Source of the DNA: Streptomyces chromofuscus
GTDB lineage: Bacteria > Actinomycetota > Actinomycetes > Streptomycetales > Streptomycetaceae
Length of the DNA: 64,000 bases
Direction: 5' to 3'
Assembly: GCF_015160875.1 (NCBI RefSeq)
Contig: NZ_CP063374.1
Coordinates: forward strand, 1,116,001-1,180,000
The notes beneath the pieces were generated by a model. That model was not told where the DNA came from and did not search any database. It saw only the letters and a list, made by a program, of their open reading frames with translations. Each line of letters begins with the position of its first letter. The first letter of the stretch is position 1. Of the stretch, positions 52,436 to 60,879 are shown piece after piece. The position numbers were made by a program, and so were the translations under genes.

Positions 52436-52464
52436 GTTACTTGCGGTAACCGCAGTCTGTTACC
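52436..52464. promoter_or_regulatory. Overlapping palindromes, probable TetR operator
   Basis: Three perfect inverted repeats interlock: GTTAC-5-GTAAC (52436-52450), TGCGGT-A-ACCGCA (52442-52454) and GGTAAC-8-GTTACC (52445-52464). They lie in the spacer between the divergent acyl-CoA dehydrogenase and TetR genes, 27 bp from the former's start. Confidence 0.7.
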
Positions 52465-52579
52465 GATGGGTAGGAGAAGTCAACTCGCGACGGATGCCCG
52501 GCAGCCCGTTCGAGGTACCCGGCGTGGTGAGTGTTAGTTTGCGCTGGCGTCACCGAATCAGCACGGGTGGGGAGAGCAC

Positions 52580-53221
52580 ATGGAGACCACGCAGCGGACC
52601 GAGCAGCAGCGGTCCGCCGACCGCCGACGGCGCGAGCTGCTGGAGGCCGCCGACCGCGTCGTGCTGCGGGACGGTCCGCAGGCGTCGATGAACGCCATCG
52701 CCGCGGAGGCGGGCATCACGAAGCCGATCCTTTACCGCCACTTCGGTGACAAGGGCGGACTTTACGCAGCCTTGGCCAAGAGACACACGGACGCCTTGCT
52801 GGCGTCGCTGCGGGCCGCACTGGACGCTCCGGCGGAGCGGCGCGAGCGGGTGGAGGCCACCCTGGACACCTACCTCGCGGCGATCGAGGCGCGGCCCCAG
52901 GTGTACCGGTTCCTGATGCATCCGGCGGAGGGCTCGCCGGGGGACCAGGGCTTCGACGTGGGCAAGCACTCGGCGCCGTTGCTGCGGCGGATGGGTGAGG
53001 AACTGGCCCAGGTGATCGAGGAGCGGCTGGACCTCGGTCCGGGGAGTCAGCAACTGGCCCGGGTGTGGGGGCACGGGATCGTCGGGATGATGCATGCCGC
53101 CGGGGACTGGTGGCTGGGAGAACGGCCCTGTTCCCGGGCCGAGTTGGTGCGGAGTCTGGCCGACCTGCTGTGGGGCCGCCTCGCGGCCGCAGGTGACCGG
53201 ATCGGGGGTCCGGGGTTCTGA
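52580..53221 (+). CDS. TetR-family transcriptional repressor
   Basis: The 213-residue regulator has an N-terminal TetR helix-turn-helix (about 18-65: RRELLEAADRVVLRDGPQASMNAIAAEAGITKPILYRHFGDKGGLYAAL) and an all-helical ligand domain like those in acyl-CoA-responsive repressors. It is divergent from the acyl-CoA dehydrogenase gene, and the overlapping palindromes between them fit an operator shared by both promoters. The likely inducer is an acyl-CoA; this is inferred. GGGGAGAG precedes ATG 52580. Confidence 0.92.
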   Translation: METTQRTEQQRSADRRRRELLEAADRVVLRDGPQASMNAIAAEAGITKPILYRHFGDKGGLYAALAKRHTDALLASLRAALDAPAERRERVEATLDTYLAAIEARPQVYRFLMHPAEGSPGDQGFDVGKHSAPLLRRMGEELAQVIEERLDLGPGSQQLARVWGHGIVGMMHAAGDWWLGERPCSRAELVRSLADLLWGRLAAAGDRIGGPGF

Positions 53222-53267
53222 CCGTCGGGGCGTCCGCAGGTCGTGCGCGCCGCCCGCGGCCACGCGA

Positions 53268-53293
53268 CGGAGCCGCACCTCGCCACGGCTCCG
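53268..53293. terminator. Bidirectional terminator between tetR and def
   Basis: CGGAGCCG (53268-53275) and CGGCTCCG (53286-53293) form a perfect 8-bp stem with a 10-base loop between two convergent genes. Confidence 0.6.
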
Positions 53294-53314
53294 CGCGCCC
53301 GAGGGACGTGCAGT

Positions 53315-53854
53315 TCACCGGCGCCAGGACGCTCGGGCCACCTGTCGCATCAGGCGGCGGTGGCGCCGGCCCGCCACCCGGTCCGCGTACACCCGGCCCT
53401 CGAGATGGTCGCACTCGTGCTGCAGGCACCGTGCGAAGAAACCCGTGCCGTGGATCGTGACCGGCTCCCCGGTCATCGTGACGCCCTCCACCACCGCGTG
53501 GTCGTAGCGCTCCGTGCCCGCCTCCAGGCCCGGGAGGGACAAACAGCCCTCCGGCCCCCGGACCACGACGCCGTCCGCCTCCACCAGGCGCGGGTTGACC
53601 ACATGGCCCAGGTGACGTACGTCATCGTCGTCGGGGCAGTCGAACACGAACACCCGCCACGGCTGGCCGATCTGGTTGGCCGCCAGGCCCACCCCGCCCG
53701 CGGCGTACATCGTCGCGAACAGGTCCTCCACCAGATCCGCCAGTCCGCCGTCGAAGTCGCTCACCTCCCGGCAGGGCCGGTGCAGCAGGGGGTCGCCGAG
53801 CAGGGTGAGGGGCCGGACGCGCCCGTGGGCGCCCGGGATCGAGCCGTGTCGCAT
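53315..53854 (-). CDS. def: Peptide deformylase
   Basis: The 179-residue enzyme removes the formyl group from nascent proteins. All three motifs are intact: GVGLAANQ (54-61), EGCLS with Cys104, and HECDH with His146, Glu147 and His150; the two His and Cys104 bind the metal. No ribosome binding site precedes ATG 53854, but TACCCT ends seven bases upstream on the minus strand, so the mRNA is probably leaderless. It is one of several deformylases expected in Streptomyces. Its gene converges with tetR and is divergent from murT. Confidence 0.94.
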   Translation of the reverse strand: MRHGSIPGAHGRVRPLTLLGDPLLHRPCREVSDFDGGLADLVEDLFATMYAAGGVGLAANQIGQPWRVFVFDCPDDDDVRHLGHVVNPRLVEADGVVVRGPEGCLSLPGLEAGTERYDHAVVEGVTMTGEPVTIHGTGFFARCLQHECDHLEGRVYADRVAGRRHRRLMRQVARASWRR

Positions 53855-54002
53855 GACGGCAAGGGTACGGTTCCCTCGGCCCACGTCCGCCGCGCAGGCG
53901 CGGGCCGCGATTCGGGCAGGTGAGTGGATCTCGATAGGCTGAGGCCTCACCACGTTGCCGGATGCTTCGGCGCGGCGCGTACGCAAGGAGGATCGAGAAC
54001 TG

Positions 54003-55241
54003 ATGGCAGGCAACTCGGACCCGCTCACGCCGCGGGCCAAGCTGGCCGTGACCGCGGGCAAGGCGGTCGCTGCGGCATCCCGCGCCGCGGGGCGCGGCAG
54101 CGGTTCGGTGATCGGTGGCCGGGTGGCCCTCAAACTCGACCCCGACCTCTTGGCCCGACTCGCCCAGAACCTGGACGTGATCCTGGTGTCGGCGACCAAC
54201 GGCAAGACCACGACCACCCGGCTCATCGCCGAGGCGCTGCGCGCCGCGGGTCCCGTCGTGTCCAACGCGCTCGGGGCCAACATGCCCGCCGGCATCACCT
54301 CGGCGCTGGCCGGAAGCTCGGACGCGAAGTTCGGTGTGATCGAGGTCGACGAGAAGTACCTGGCCGGTGTGGCCCGGGACACCGACCCGAAGTGCATCGC
54401 GCTGCTGAACCTCTCCCGCGACCAGCTCGACCGTGCCGCCGAGACCCGGATGCTCGCCGAGAACTGGCGCGAGGGCCTCGCCGGGACGAAGGCCGTCGTC
54501 GTGGCCAACGCGGACGACCCGCTGGTGGTGTGGGCGGCGTCCTCCTCCCCCAACGTGATCTGGGTCGCCGCCGGGCAGATGTGGAAGGACGACGCCTGGT
54601 CCTGCCCGTCCTGCGGCGGTGTGATGCAACGTCCCGGCGACGACTGGTTCTGCGGCGAGTGCGGCTTCCGCCGGCCCACCCCGAGCTGGGCCCTGTCCGG
54701 CGACCACGTGCTCGACCCGCACGGCTCGGCCTGGCCGATCCACCTCCAGCTGCCGGGCCGCGCCAACAAGGCCAACGCCACCTCCTCGGCCGCCGTGGCC
54801 GCGGTGTTCGGCGTGCCGCCGCAGGTCGCCCTGGAGCGGATGTACCAGGTGCAGGCCGTGGCCGGCCGGTACGACGTGGTGCAGTTCATGCAGCGCGATC
54901 TGCGGCTGCTGCTCGCCAAGAACCCGGCCGGGTGGCTCGAGACGTTCTCCCTCATCGACCCGCCGCCGACGCCGGTGATCCTGTCCGTGAACGCGCGCTC
55001 CGCCGACGGCACGGACACCTCCTGGCTGTGGGACGTCGACTACACGCGGCTGACCGGCCACCCGATCTTCGTCATCGGTGACCGCAAGCTCGACCTCGCG
55101 GTGCGGCTGGAGGTCGCCAACCAGCACTTCCAGGTGTGCGACAACCTCGACCAGGCCGTGCAGACGGCCCCGCCGGGCCGCATCGAGGTCATCGCCAACT
55201 ACACCGCGTTCCAGGACCTGCGCCGCCGCGTCGGCAACTGA
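54003..55241 (+). CDS. murT: Lipid II isoglutaminyl synthase, Mur ligase subunit
   Basis: The 412-residue Mur-ligase-fold protein has the ATP loop ATNGKTTTT (64-72), the central-domain IEVDEKYLAGVARD and LLNLSRDQLDR, and a MurT-specific zinc ribbon with Cys201, Cys204, Cys217 and Cys220. With GatD it amidates the alpha-carboxyl of D-Glu in lipid II to D-isoglutamine, using ammonia from glutamine. AGGAGG precedes ATG 54003, and gatD follows 20 bp after the stop. The pair is typical of Gram-positive bacteria. Confidence 0.95.
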   Translation: MAGNSDPLTPRAKLAVTAGKAVAAASRAAGRGSGSVIGGRVALKLDPDLLARLAQNLDVILVSATNGKTTTTRLIAEALRAAGPVVSNALGANMPAGITSALAGSSDAKFGVIEVDEKYLAGVARDTDPKCIALLNLSRDQLDRAAETRMLAENWREGLAGTKAVVVANADDPLVVWAASSSPNVIWVAAGQMWKDDAWSCPSCGGVMQRPGDDWFCGECGFRRPTPSWALSGDHVLDPHGSAWPIHLQLPGRANKANATSSAAVAAVFGVPPQVALERMYQVQAVAGRYDVVQFMQRDLRLLLAKNPAGWLETFSLIDPPPTPVILSVNARSADGTDTSWLWDVDYTRLTGHPIFVIGDRKLDLAVRLEVANQHFQVCDNLDQAVQTAPPGRIEVIANYTAFQDLRRRVGN

Positions 55242-55261
55242 CGAGACCTCAGGGGATATTC

Positions 55262-55993
55262 GTGAGCGACAACCAACTGCGGGTCGTCTGGATCTACCCG
55301 GACCTGCTCAGCACCTACGGCGACCAGGGCAACGCCCTGGTCGTGGAGCGCCGCGCCCGGCAGCGCGGCCTGGACGTGGCGCGCCTCGACGTGCGCAGCG
55401 ACCAGCCCATCCCGACCTCCGGCGACATCTACCTGATCGGCGGCGGTGAGGACCGTCCGCAGCGGCTCGCGGCCGAGCGGCTGCGCCGGGACGGCGGTCT
55501 GCACCGCGCCGTGGGGAACGGCGCCATCGTCTTCTCCGTGTGCGCGGGCTACCAGATCCTCGGCCACGAGTTCATCAACGACCTCGGCCAGCGCGAGCCC
55601 GGTCTGGGCCTGCTCGACGTGGTCTCGGTGCGCGGCGAGGGCGCGCGGTGCGTCGGCGACGTGCTCGGCGACATCGACCCCCGCCTGGGCCTGCCGCCGC
55701 TGACCGGCTTCGAGAACCACCAGGGCGTCACCCACCTCGGCCCCACCGCGCGCCCGCTGGCGAAGGTGCGCTTCGGCAACGGCAACGGCACGGGCGACGG
55801 CACCGAGGGCGCCTACAACGAGACGGTCTTCGGCACCTACATGCACGGCCCGGTGCTGGCCCGCAACCCGCAGATCGCCGACCTGCTGCTGAAGCTGGCG
55901 CTCGACGTCAACGCGCTGCCGCCGACCGACGACCGCTGGTACGAGGCGCTGCGCGACGAACGCATCGCGGCGGCGGAGCAGCAGCCCGCCTGA
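55262..55993 (+). CDS. gatD: Lipid II isoglutaminyl synthase, glutamine amidotransferase subunit
   Basis: The 243-residue CobB/CobQ-type class I amidotransferase has the nucleophile Cys94 in FSVCAGYQILG and His195 in GTYMHGPVLARNP. These correspond to the active residues of the known GatD of Staphylococcus. It hydrolyses glutamine and passes ammonia to MurT. It is in an operon with murT (20-bp gap), GTG 55262 behind CAGGGGA. Confidence 0.95.
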   Translation: MSDNQLRVVWIYPDLLSTYGDQGNALVVERRARQRGLDVARLDVRSDQPIPTSGDIYLIGGGEDRPQRLAAERLRRDGGLHRAVGNGAIVFSVCAGYQILGHEFINDLGQREPGLGLLDVVSVRGEGARCVGDVLGDIDPRLGLPPLTGFENHQGVTHLGPTARPLAKVRFGNGNGTGDGTEGAYNETVFGTYMHGPVLARNPQIADLLLKLALDVNALPPTDDRWYEALRDERIAAAEQQPA

Positions 55994-56180
55994 GGCGCGT
56001 CAGCCCGCGGTCCGGCGCCGCGCGACGAGCCCGTCTGACGGACCGTCCGCACAGGTGAGCGGGGTCGTCCAGCAGTCGGACGCACGCTTCGGCCCCGCCC
56101 CCCTGTGCCGCTAGGGTGGCGGGGATCGAGCCGGACAACGTGGTCCGGACCCGGCCCACGTCGAGAAGGTATTTCGGGCT

Positions 56181-57206
56181 ATGCGCATTGGTGTCCTCAC
56201 GTCCGGCGGCGACTGCCCCGGTCTGAACGCCGTCATCCGGTCCGTCGTGCACCGTGCCGTGGCCGACCACGGCGACGAGGTCATCGGCTTCCGCGACGGC
56301 TGGAAAGGCCTCCTGGAGTGCGACTACCTCAAGCTCGACCTTGACGCGGTGGGCGGCATCCTGGCGCGCGGCGGCACCATCCTCGGCTCGTCCCGGGTCC
56401 GTCCCGAGCATCTGCGGGACGGCGTGGAGCGGGCCAGGGGGCACGTCCGGGAACTCGGCCTGGACGCGATCATCCCGATCGGCGGCGAGGGCACGCTCAA
56501 GGCGGCCCGGCTGCTGTCGGACGGCGGACTGCCCGTCGTGGGCGTGCCGAAGACGATCGACAACGACATCGCCGTGACCGACGTGACGTTCGGCTTCGAC
56601 ACCGCCGTGACCGTCGCGACGGAGGCGCTGGACCGGCTGAAGACCACCGCCGAGTCCCACCAGCGGGTGCTGATCGTGGAGGTCATGGGCCGGCACACCG
56701 GGTGGATCGCCCTGCACTCCGGCATGGCGGCGGGCGCCCACGCCGTCGTCGTCCCCGAGCGGCCCTTCGACATCGACGAGCTGACCGCGAAGGTCGGCGA
56801 GCGGTTCCAGGCGGGCAAGCGGTTCGCGATCGTCGTCGCGGCGGAGGGGGCGAAGCCGAAGCCCGGGACCATGGCGTTCGACGAGGGCGGCAAGGACGTG
56901 TACGGGCACGAGAGGTTCGCGGGCGTCGCGCGGCAGCTGTCCGTCGAGTTGGAGAACCGGCTCGGCAAGGAGGCGCGGCCGGTCATCCTCGGGCATGTGC
57001 AGCGGGGTGGAACGCCCACCGCCTACGACCGGGTGCTCGCCACCCGGTTCGGGTGGCACGCGGTGGAGGCCGCGCACCGGGGCGAGTTCGGGAAGATGAC
57101 GGCTCTGCGGGGGACCGAGATCGTCATGGTGTCCCTCGCGGAGGCGGTGGAGACCCTCAAGACCGTGCCGGAGGACAGGTACGTGGAAGCGGAGTGCGTG
57201 CTGTAG
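56181..57206 (+). CDS. pfkA: 6-phosphofructokinase
   Basis: The 341-residue enzyme phosphorylates fructose 6-phosphate in glycolysis. It has GVLTSGGDCPGLNAVIR, GGEGTLKAA (101-109), PKTIDND (123-129) with catalytic Asp127, MGRHTGWIAL and GHVQRGGTPTAYDR. Gly104 is the ATP-type residue; pyrophosphate-dependent relatives have Asp there, while Lys124 is the PPi-type residue, a mix common in actinobacterial group III enzymes. ATP is the likelier donor. A -10-like TAGGGT lies at 56112-56117. Followed by a strong terminator. Confidence 0.93.
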   Translation: MRIGVLTSGGDCPGLNAVIRSVVHRAVADHGDEVIGFRDGWKGLLECDYLKLDLDAVGGILARGGTILGSSRVRPEHLRDGVERARGHVRELGLDAIIPIGGEGTLKAARLLSDGGLPVVGVPKTIDNDIAVTDVTFGFDTAVTVATEALDRLKTTAESHQRVLIVEVMGRHTGWIALHSGMAAGAHAVVVPERPFDIDELTAKVGERFQAGKRFAIVVAAEGAKPKPGTMAFDEGGKDVYGHERFAGVARQLSVELENRLGKEARPVILGHVQRGGTPTAYDRVLATRFGWHAVEAAHRGEFGKMTALRGTEIVMVSLAEAVETLKTVPEDRYVEAECVL

Positions 57207-57267
57207 CCGTCCGGCGAGTGCGTGGTGACTGTCGGCGCGTTTCCCCGCGCCCCTCGGGTCGACTGTG

Positions 57268-57299
57268 CCGCCCCCGGTGACAGAGGTCGCCGGGGGCGG
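57268..57299. terminator. Rho-independent terminator after pfkA
   Basis: CCGCCCCCGG (57268-57277) and CCGGGGGCGG (57290-57299) form a perfect 10-bp stem with a 12-base loop, followed by TTCTAGTCTT. The TAGTCT in that tail could also be a -10 for ctaG. Confidence 0.8.
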
Positions 57300-57353
57300 T
57301 TCTAGTCTTGGGGCGGACAGACAGCACAACCCGCACGAATCAGGAGCCGTCGC

Positions 57354-58304
57354 ATGGATCACAGCGGACACGGCATGCCCATGGACTTGCCGCCGTTCAC
57401 GCTGGGGCGAGGGCTTCAGTGGTCGGCGGAGCCCTTCTTCCTCGTGGCCTGCCTGCTGGGGCTCGCGCTGTACGGGTGGGGCGTCGTCCGGCTGCGGCGG
57501 CGCGGGGACGCCTGGCCGCTCGCGCGGACCGTGTCCTACGTCGCCGGTGTGCTGACCATCGGGCTGATGATGTGCACCCGGCTGAACGACTACGGCATGG
57601 TCATGTTCAGCGTGCACATGGTGCAGCACATGGTGATCAGCATGCTGTCGCCGATCCTGATCCTGCTCGGCGGCCCCATCACGCTCGCCCTGCGCGCGCT
57701 GCCGCCGGCCGGCCGTGGCCGCAAGGGACCGCGCGAGCTGCTGCTGGCGCTGCTGCACAGCCGGTACATGCGGATCATCACGCACCCGGCGTTCACCATC
57801 CCGCTGTTCATCGCCAGCCTCTACGCGCTGTATTTCTCGTCCATCTTCGACTTCCTGATGGGCTCCAAGCCGGGGCACATCGCGATGATGGTGCACTTCC
57901 TCGCCGTCGGCCTGGTGTTCTTCTGGCCGATCATCGGTGTGGACCCGGGACCGCACCGGCCCGGCCACCTGATGCGGATGCTGGAGTTGTTCGCGGGCAT
58001 GCCGTTCCACGCGTTCTTCGGCATCGCGCTGATGATGGCGACGACGCCGATGGTGAAGACCTACGCCGACCCGCCCGCCTCCCTGGGCATCGACGCGCTC
58101 GCCGACCAGAACGCGGCCGGCGGTATCGCCTGGGCGTTCAGTGAGATCCCGTCCGTTCTGGTGCTGATCGCGCTGCTGTTCCAGTGGTACGCCTCGGAGC
58201 AGCGGCAGGCGCGGCGCCAGGACCGGGCCGCCGACCGTGACGGCGACAAGGAACTCGAGGCCTACAACGCCTATTTGGCCTCACTGAACGCACACGGCCG
58301 CTGA
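57354..58304 (+). CDS. ctaG: Cytochrome c oxidase assembly protein (caa3 CtaG family)
   Basis: The 316-residue membrane protein has about seven transmembrane helices and starts with a His/Met-rich, possibly copper-binding segment (MDHSGHGMPM). It continues with MCTRLNDYGMVMFSVHMVQHMV, FIASLYALYFSSIFDFLM and HFLAVGLVFFWPIIGVDP, the conserved core of the caa3_CtaG family, which helps deliver copper to cytochrome c oxidase. AGGAG precedes ATG 57354. It is monocistronic between two hairpins. Confidence 0.92.
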   Translation: MDHSGHGMPMDLPPFTLGRGLQWSAEPFFLVACLLGLALYGWGVVRLRRRGDAWPLARTVSYVAGVLTIGLMMCTRLNDYGMVMFSVHMVQHMVISMLSPILILLGGPITLALRALPPAGRGRKGPRELLLALLHSRYMRIITHPAFTIPLFIASLYALYFSSIFDFLMGSKPGHIAMMVHFLAVGLVFFWPIIGVDPGPHRPGHLMRMLELFAGMPFHAFFGIALMMATTPMVKTYADPPASLGIDALADQNAAGGIAWAFSEIPSVLVLIALLFQWYASEQRQARRQDRAADRDGDKELEAYNAYLASLNAHGR

Positions 58305-58306
58305 CC

Positions 58307-58322
58307 CCGCCCTTCCGGGCGG
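58307..58322. terminator. Hairpin after ctaG
   Basis: CCGCCC (58307-58312), TTCC, GGGCGG (58317-58322): a perfect 6-bp stem with a tetraloop just after the ctaG stop. Confidence 0.55.
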
Positions 58323-58589
58323 CCCTGCCCCCTTGCGGAGTCGCCGCTGGATCCGGTGCGGCGGACGGGGCGCCGGAGGCGGCAGCCGCGCCGGCGCGCA
58401 TCGTGACGCCGCAGGGCGACGGGTCGGTCGGGCCCAGGCCGATCTCGGCACGCAGCCGCACGGGGGCGAAGCGTCGGCCCCGCCGTCGGTGACGACGGGA
58501 CACCGGCGGCGCACCGGGGCCCGGGCGTCGCGGGGCGTCGTCGCGGGCGGGCTCGGGCTGGTGCCGGCGCTGTGCGGTGCCTGACACGC

Positions 58590-59094
58590 ACCGGCCGACC
58601 GTGCCGAAGGCAGCGGCGGGGCTGCGCCACCGTACGTCGACACCGTGGGGCTCGCCGAGCCGCTGCGGGACGGGGACCGCGTGCTCGCCGACCGGCCCGG
58701 GCCGCGCTTCACGGGCACGCCCCCGCCTGGCGCTCGACCGGGCGTGTCGCGACCAGGCGCCCGACGGCCAGGTGACGGCCTTCATCGAGGACGCGTCGGC
58801 CGACGAGGCACGGCTGGCGGTCCGCTGCGAGGAGCTGACGCGGGAGGTCCGGGACCGGCCGGCGGACGTGCGGTCCTTCGCCGTCGTGCCGACACGGGCC
58901 GGGTTCGAGGTCGCCGAGGGTGGGCCGGCTGCCTGGGGCTGGACGGCCACGGGCCGGTGTACGAGCCGCTCGGCGGTCATCGGCGGCTGGGAACGGCGTT
59001 CGCGGCCACGGCGAGCGTGCAGCGGCGCGACTCCCTGGACGCCCGGTCTTCCCGGAGGCCCGGCCATGACCTCCCGCGAAGACTTGTTTCGTGA
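58590..59094 (+). pseudogene. Degenerate coding remnant, family unknown
   Basis: The 58323-59338 stretch has no intact gene. Coding-like segments change frame: VGLAEPLRDGDRVLADRPGP (near 58650-58710), then GQVTAFIEDASADEARLAVR and RSFAVVPTRAGFEVAEG (58770-58920), then LGLDGHGPVYEPLGGHRRLG (58935-59000). The second segment shows strong Streptomyces codon bias. At least two frame changes are required. I do not recognise the parent protein, and parts may be coincidental open frames. Confidence 0.35.
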
Positions 59095-59338
59095 ACAGGC
59101 GCTCGATTTCACTCGGCTCCACGGCGGCCTCACGCTCGCCCGGGCGCGTATCCGCTCGGACGCGGCGTGTGCGCGGGACGTGCCGCCCGCCGATGGGGAT
59201 GCGACCCTTCCATCCACAAGGCCGCCTCCTGGACCGCCGGGGGCACGGGGAATTCCGGCACTCATTTCGCCGTGTGCACCGTGCGGAGGCAGAACGGGGG
59301 CACCATGGGAGGGAACGAACCATGAGGAGGGTGTTGCG

Positions 59339-59509
59339 ATGCCCGGATCTACGGACGGTTCCACGAAAGCGATGGGGGTGCTCACCGTCGGCGGACTCGT
59401 CGTGGTGACCGCCTACACGGTGGCGCTCGGCAGCAACGGCTGGCTGTGGTTCGGCTGGGTCGTGCTGGGCCTGATCACCTTGGGGATGGTGGCCACCCGC
59501 AGCACCTGA
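59339..59509 (+). CDS. Small membrane protein
   Basis: The 56-residue protein MPGSTDGSTKAMGVLTVGG continues with two closely spaced hydrophobic stretches (VLTVGGLVVVTAYTVALG and WLWFGWVVLGLITLGMVAT). AGGAGG lies about eight bases before the ATG. No family recognised. It converges with the histidine kinase gene, six bases between the stops. Confidence 0.65.
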   Translation: MPGSTDGSTKAMGVLTVGGLVVVTAYTVALGSNGWLWFGWVVLGLITLGMVATRST

Positions 59510-59515
59510 GGCCGC

Positions 59516-60721
59516 TCACCCGCGGGTGAGCCGCCCCGCCGAGTGCACCCCCGGCTGGTACTTCGGCAGCCGGGCGGTGACCTTCATGCCCGCGCCGACG
59601 GCGGTCTCGATGACGAGGCCGTAGTCGTCGCCGTAGACCTGCCGTAGCCGGTCGTCGACATTGGACAGGCCGATGCCGCCCGACGGGCTGATCTCCCCGG
59701 CGAGGATGCGGCGCAGCAGGCCGGGGTCCATTCCGGCGCCGTCGTCCTCGATGACCACGAGGGCCTCGGCGCCGGTGTCCTGGGCGGTGATGCTGATGTG
59801 GCACTTGTCGGCCTTGCCTTCGAGACCGTGCTTGACGGCGTTCTCGACGAGCGGCTGGAGGCAGAGGAAGGGCAGGGCCACGGGGAGGACTTCGGGGGCG
59901 ATCTGGAGCGTGACGGAGAGGCGGTCGCCGAAGCGTGCCCGGACGAGCGCCAAGTAGTGGTCGATGGCGTGGAGTTCGTCGGCGAGGGTGGTGAAGTCGC
60001 CGTGCCGGCGGAACGAGTAGCGGGTGAAGTCGGCGAACTCCAGCAGCAGTTCGCGGGCCCGCTCGGGGTCGGTGCGGACGAACGAGGCGATCACCGCGAG
60101 CGAGTTGAAGATGAAGTGCGGGGAGATCTGGGCGCGCAGGGCCTTGATCTCGGCCTCGATGAGGCGGGTGCGGGACTGGTCGAGGTCGGCGAGTTCGAGC
60201 TGGACGGAGACCCAGCGGGCCACCTCGCCGGCGGCCCGGACGAGGACGGCGGACTCGCGGGGCGCGCAGGCGACGAGGGCGCCGTGGACGCGGTCGTCGA
60301 CGGTGAGCGGCGCGATCACGGCCCAACGCAGGGGGCAGTCGGGGGCGTCGCAGGCCAGCCGGAAGGCCTCGCCGCGGCCGGTCTCCAGGGTGCCGGCCAG
60401 GCGCTCCACGATCTCGGCGCGGTGATGGGCGCCGACACCGTCCCAGGCGAGGACGTGTGTGTCGTCGGTGAGGCACAGGGCGTCCGTGCCGAGGAGGGAG
60501 CGCAGTCTGCGGGCGGACTTGCGGGCCGTTTCCTCGGTGAGGCCGGCGCGCAGCGGGGGTGCGGCGAGGGACGCGGTGTGCAGGGTCTGGAACGTGGCGT
60601 GCTCGACGGGACTGCCGAGGCCGCCGAGGCTTTCCGGGCGGGCCGTGCGCCGGCCCAGCCAGAAGCCCGCGGCGAGCAGCGGCAGCACGGCGACACAGAG
60701 CCCGGCGACGAAGCCGCTCAC
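59516..60721 (-). CDS. LytS-type sensor histidine kinase
   Basis: The 401-residue kinase has one N-terminal membrane helix (about 4-22), a GAF-like domain (about 55-175) and a His_kinase/HATPase module of the LytS/YehU (BtsS) class: His202 in ISPHFIFNSLAV, LQPLVENAVKHGL, and IEDDGAGMD plus GGIGLSNVDDRL. Its partner should be the LytTR regulator encoded at the head of the same operon. GTG 60721 follows GGGAGG; it overlaps the stop of the mini-ORF. The short sensor region suggests signal input through the membrane or the symporter. Confidence 0.9.
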   Translation of the reverse strand: MSGFVAGLCVAVLPLLAAGFWLGRRTARPESLGGLGSPVEHATFQTLHTASLAAPPLRAGLTEETARKSARRLRSLLGTDALCLTDDTHVLAWDGVGAHHRAEIVERLAGTLETGRGEAFRLACDAPDCPLRWAVIAPLTVDDRVHGALVACAPRESAVLVRAAGEVARWVSVQLELADLDQSRTRLIEAEIKALRAQISPHFIFNSLAVIASFVRTDPERARELLLEFADFTRYSFRRHGDFTTLADELHAIDHYLALVRARFGDRLSVTLQIAPEVLPVALPFLCLQPLVENAVKHGLEGKADKCHISITAQDTGAEALVVIEDDGAGMDPGLLRRILAGEISPSGGIGLSNVDDRLRQVYGDDYGLVIETAVGAGMKVTARLPKYQPGVHSAGRLTRG

Positions 60722-60879
60722 GCCGCCTCCCTCCCCGAACACCCCGAGCGGTCCCGCACGCCGACCCCAGGCCGACGACGTCCCCGAGCACTCACACGCA
60801 CGGCGCCCAGGAGTCCTCGGGACGTCCCACACACCACGCCCCAAAGCCCTCGAAGCGTCAGTGTCGAGCGGTCGTTCAT
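60718..60879 (-). CDS. Bridging 53-residue mini-ORF in the LytS/symporter operon
   Basis: ATG 60879 overlaps the symporter stop (ATGA) and the TGA at 60718-60720 overlaps the GTG of the kinase (GTGA). GGAGG lies eight bases before the ATG. The basic product starts MNDRSTLTLRGLWGVVCGTS and continues GLLGAVRVSARGRRRPGVGV; it could be a peripheral peptide with one amphipathic segment. No homologue is recognised. Perfect coupling at both ends argues for real translation, though its role may only be to couple the kinase to the symporter. Confidence 0.5.
   Translation of the reverse strand: MNDRSTLTLRGLWGVVCGTSRGLLGAVRVSARGRRRPGVGVRDRSGCSGREAA

Noticed and set aside
56086..56117. Full promoter before pfkA
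   Set aside because: TAGGGT is a fair -10 but no -35 at 16-19 bp could be found.
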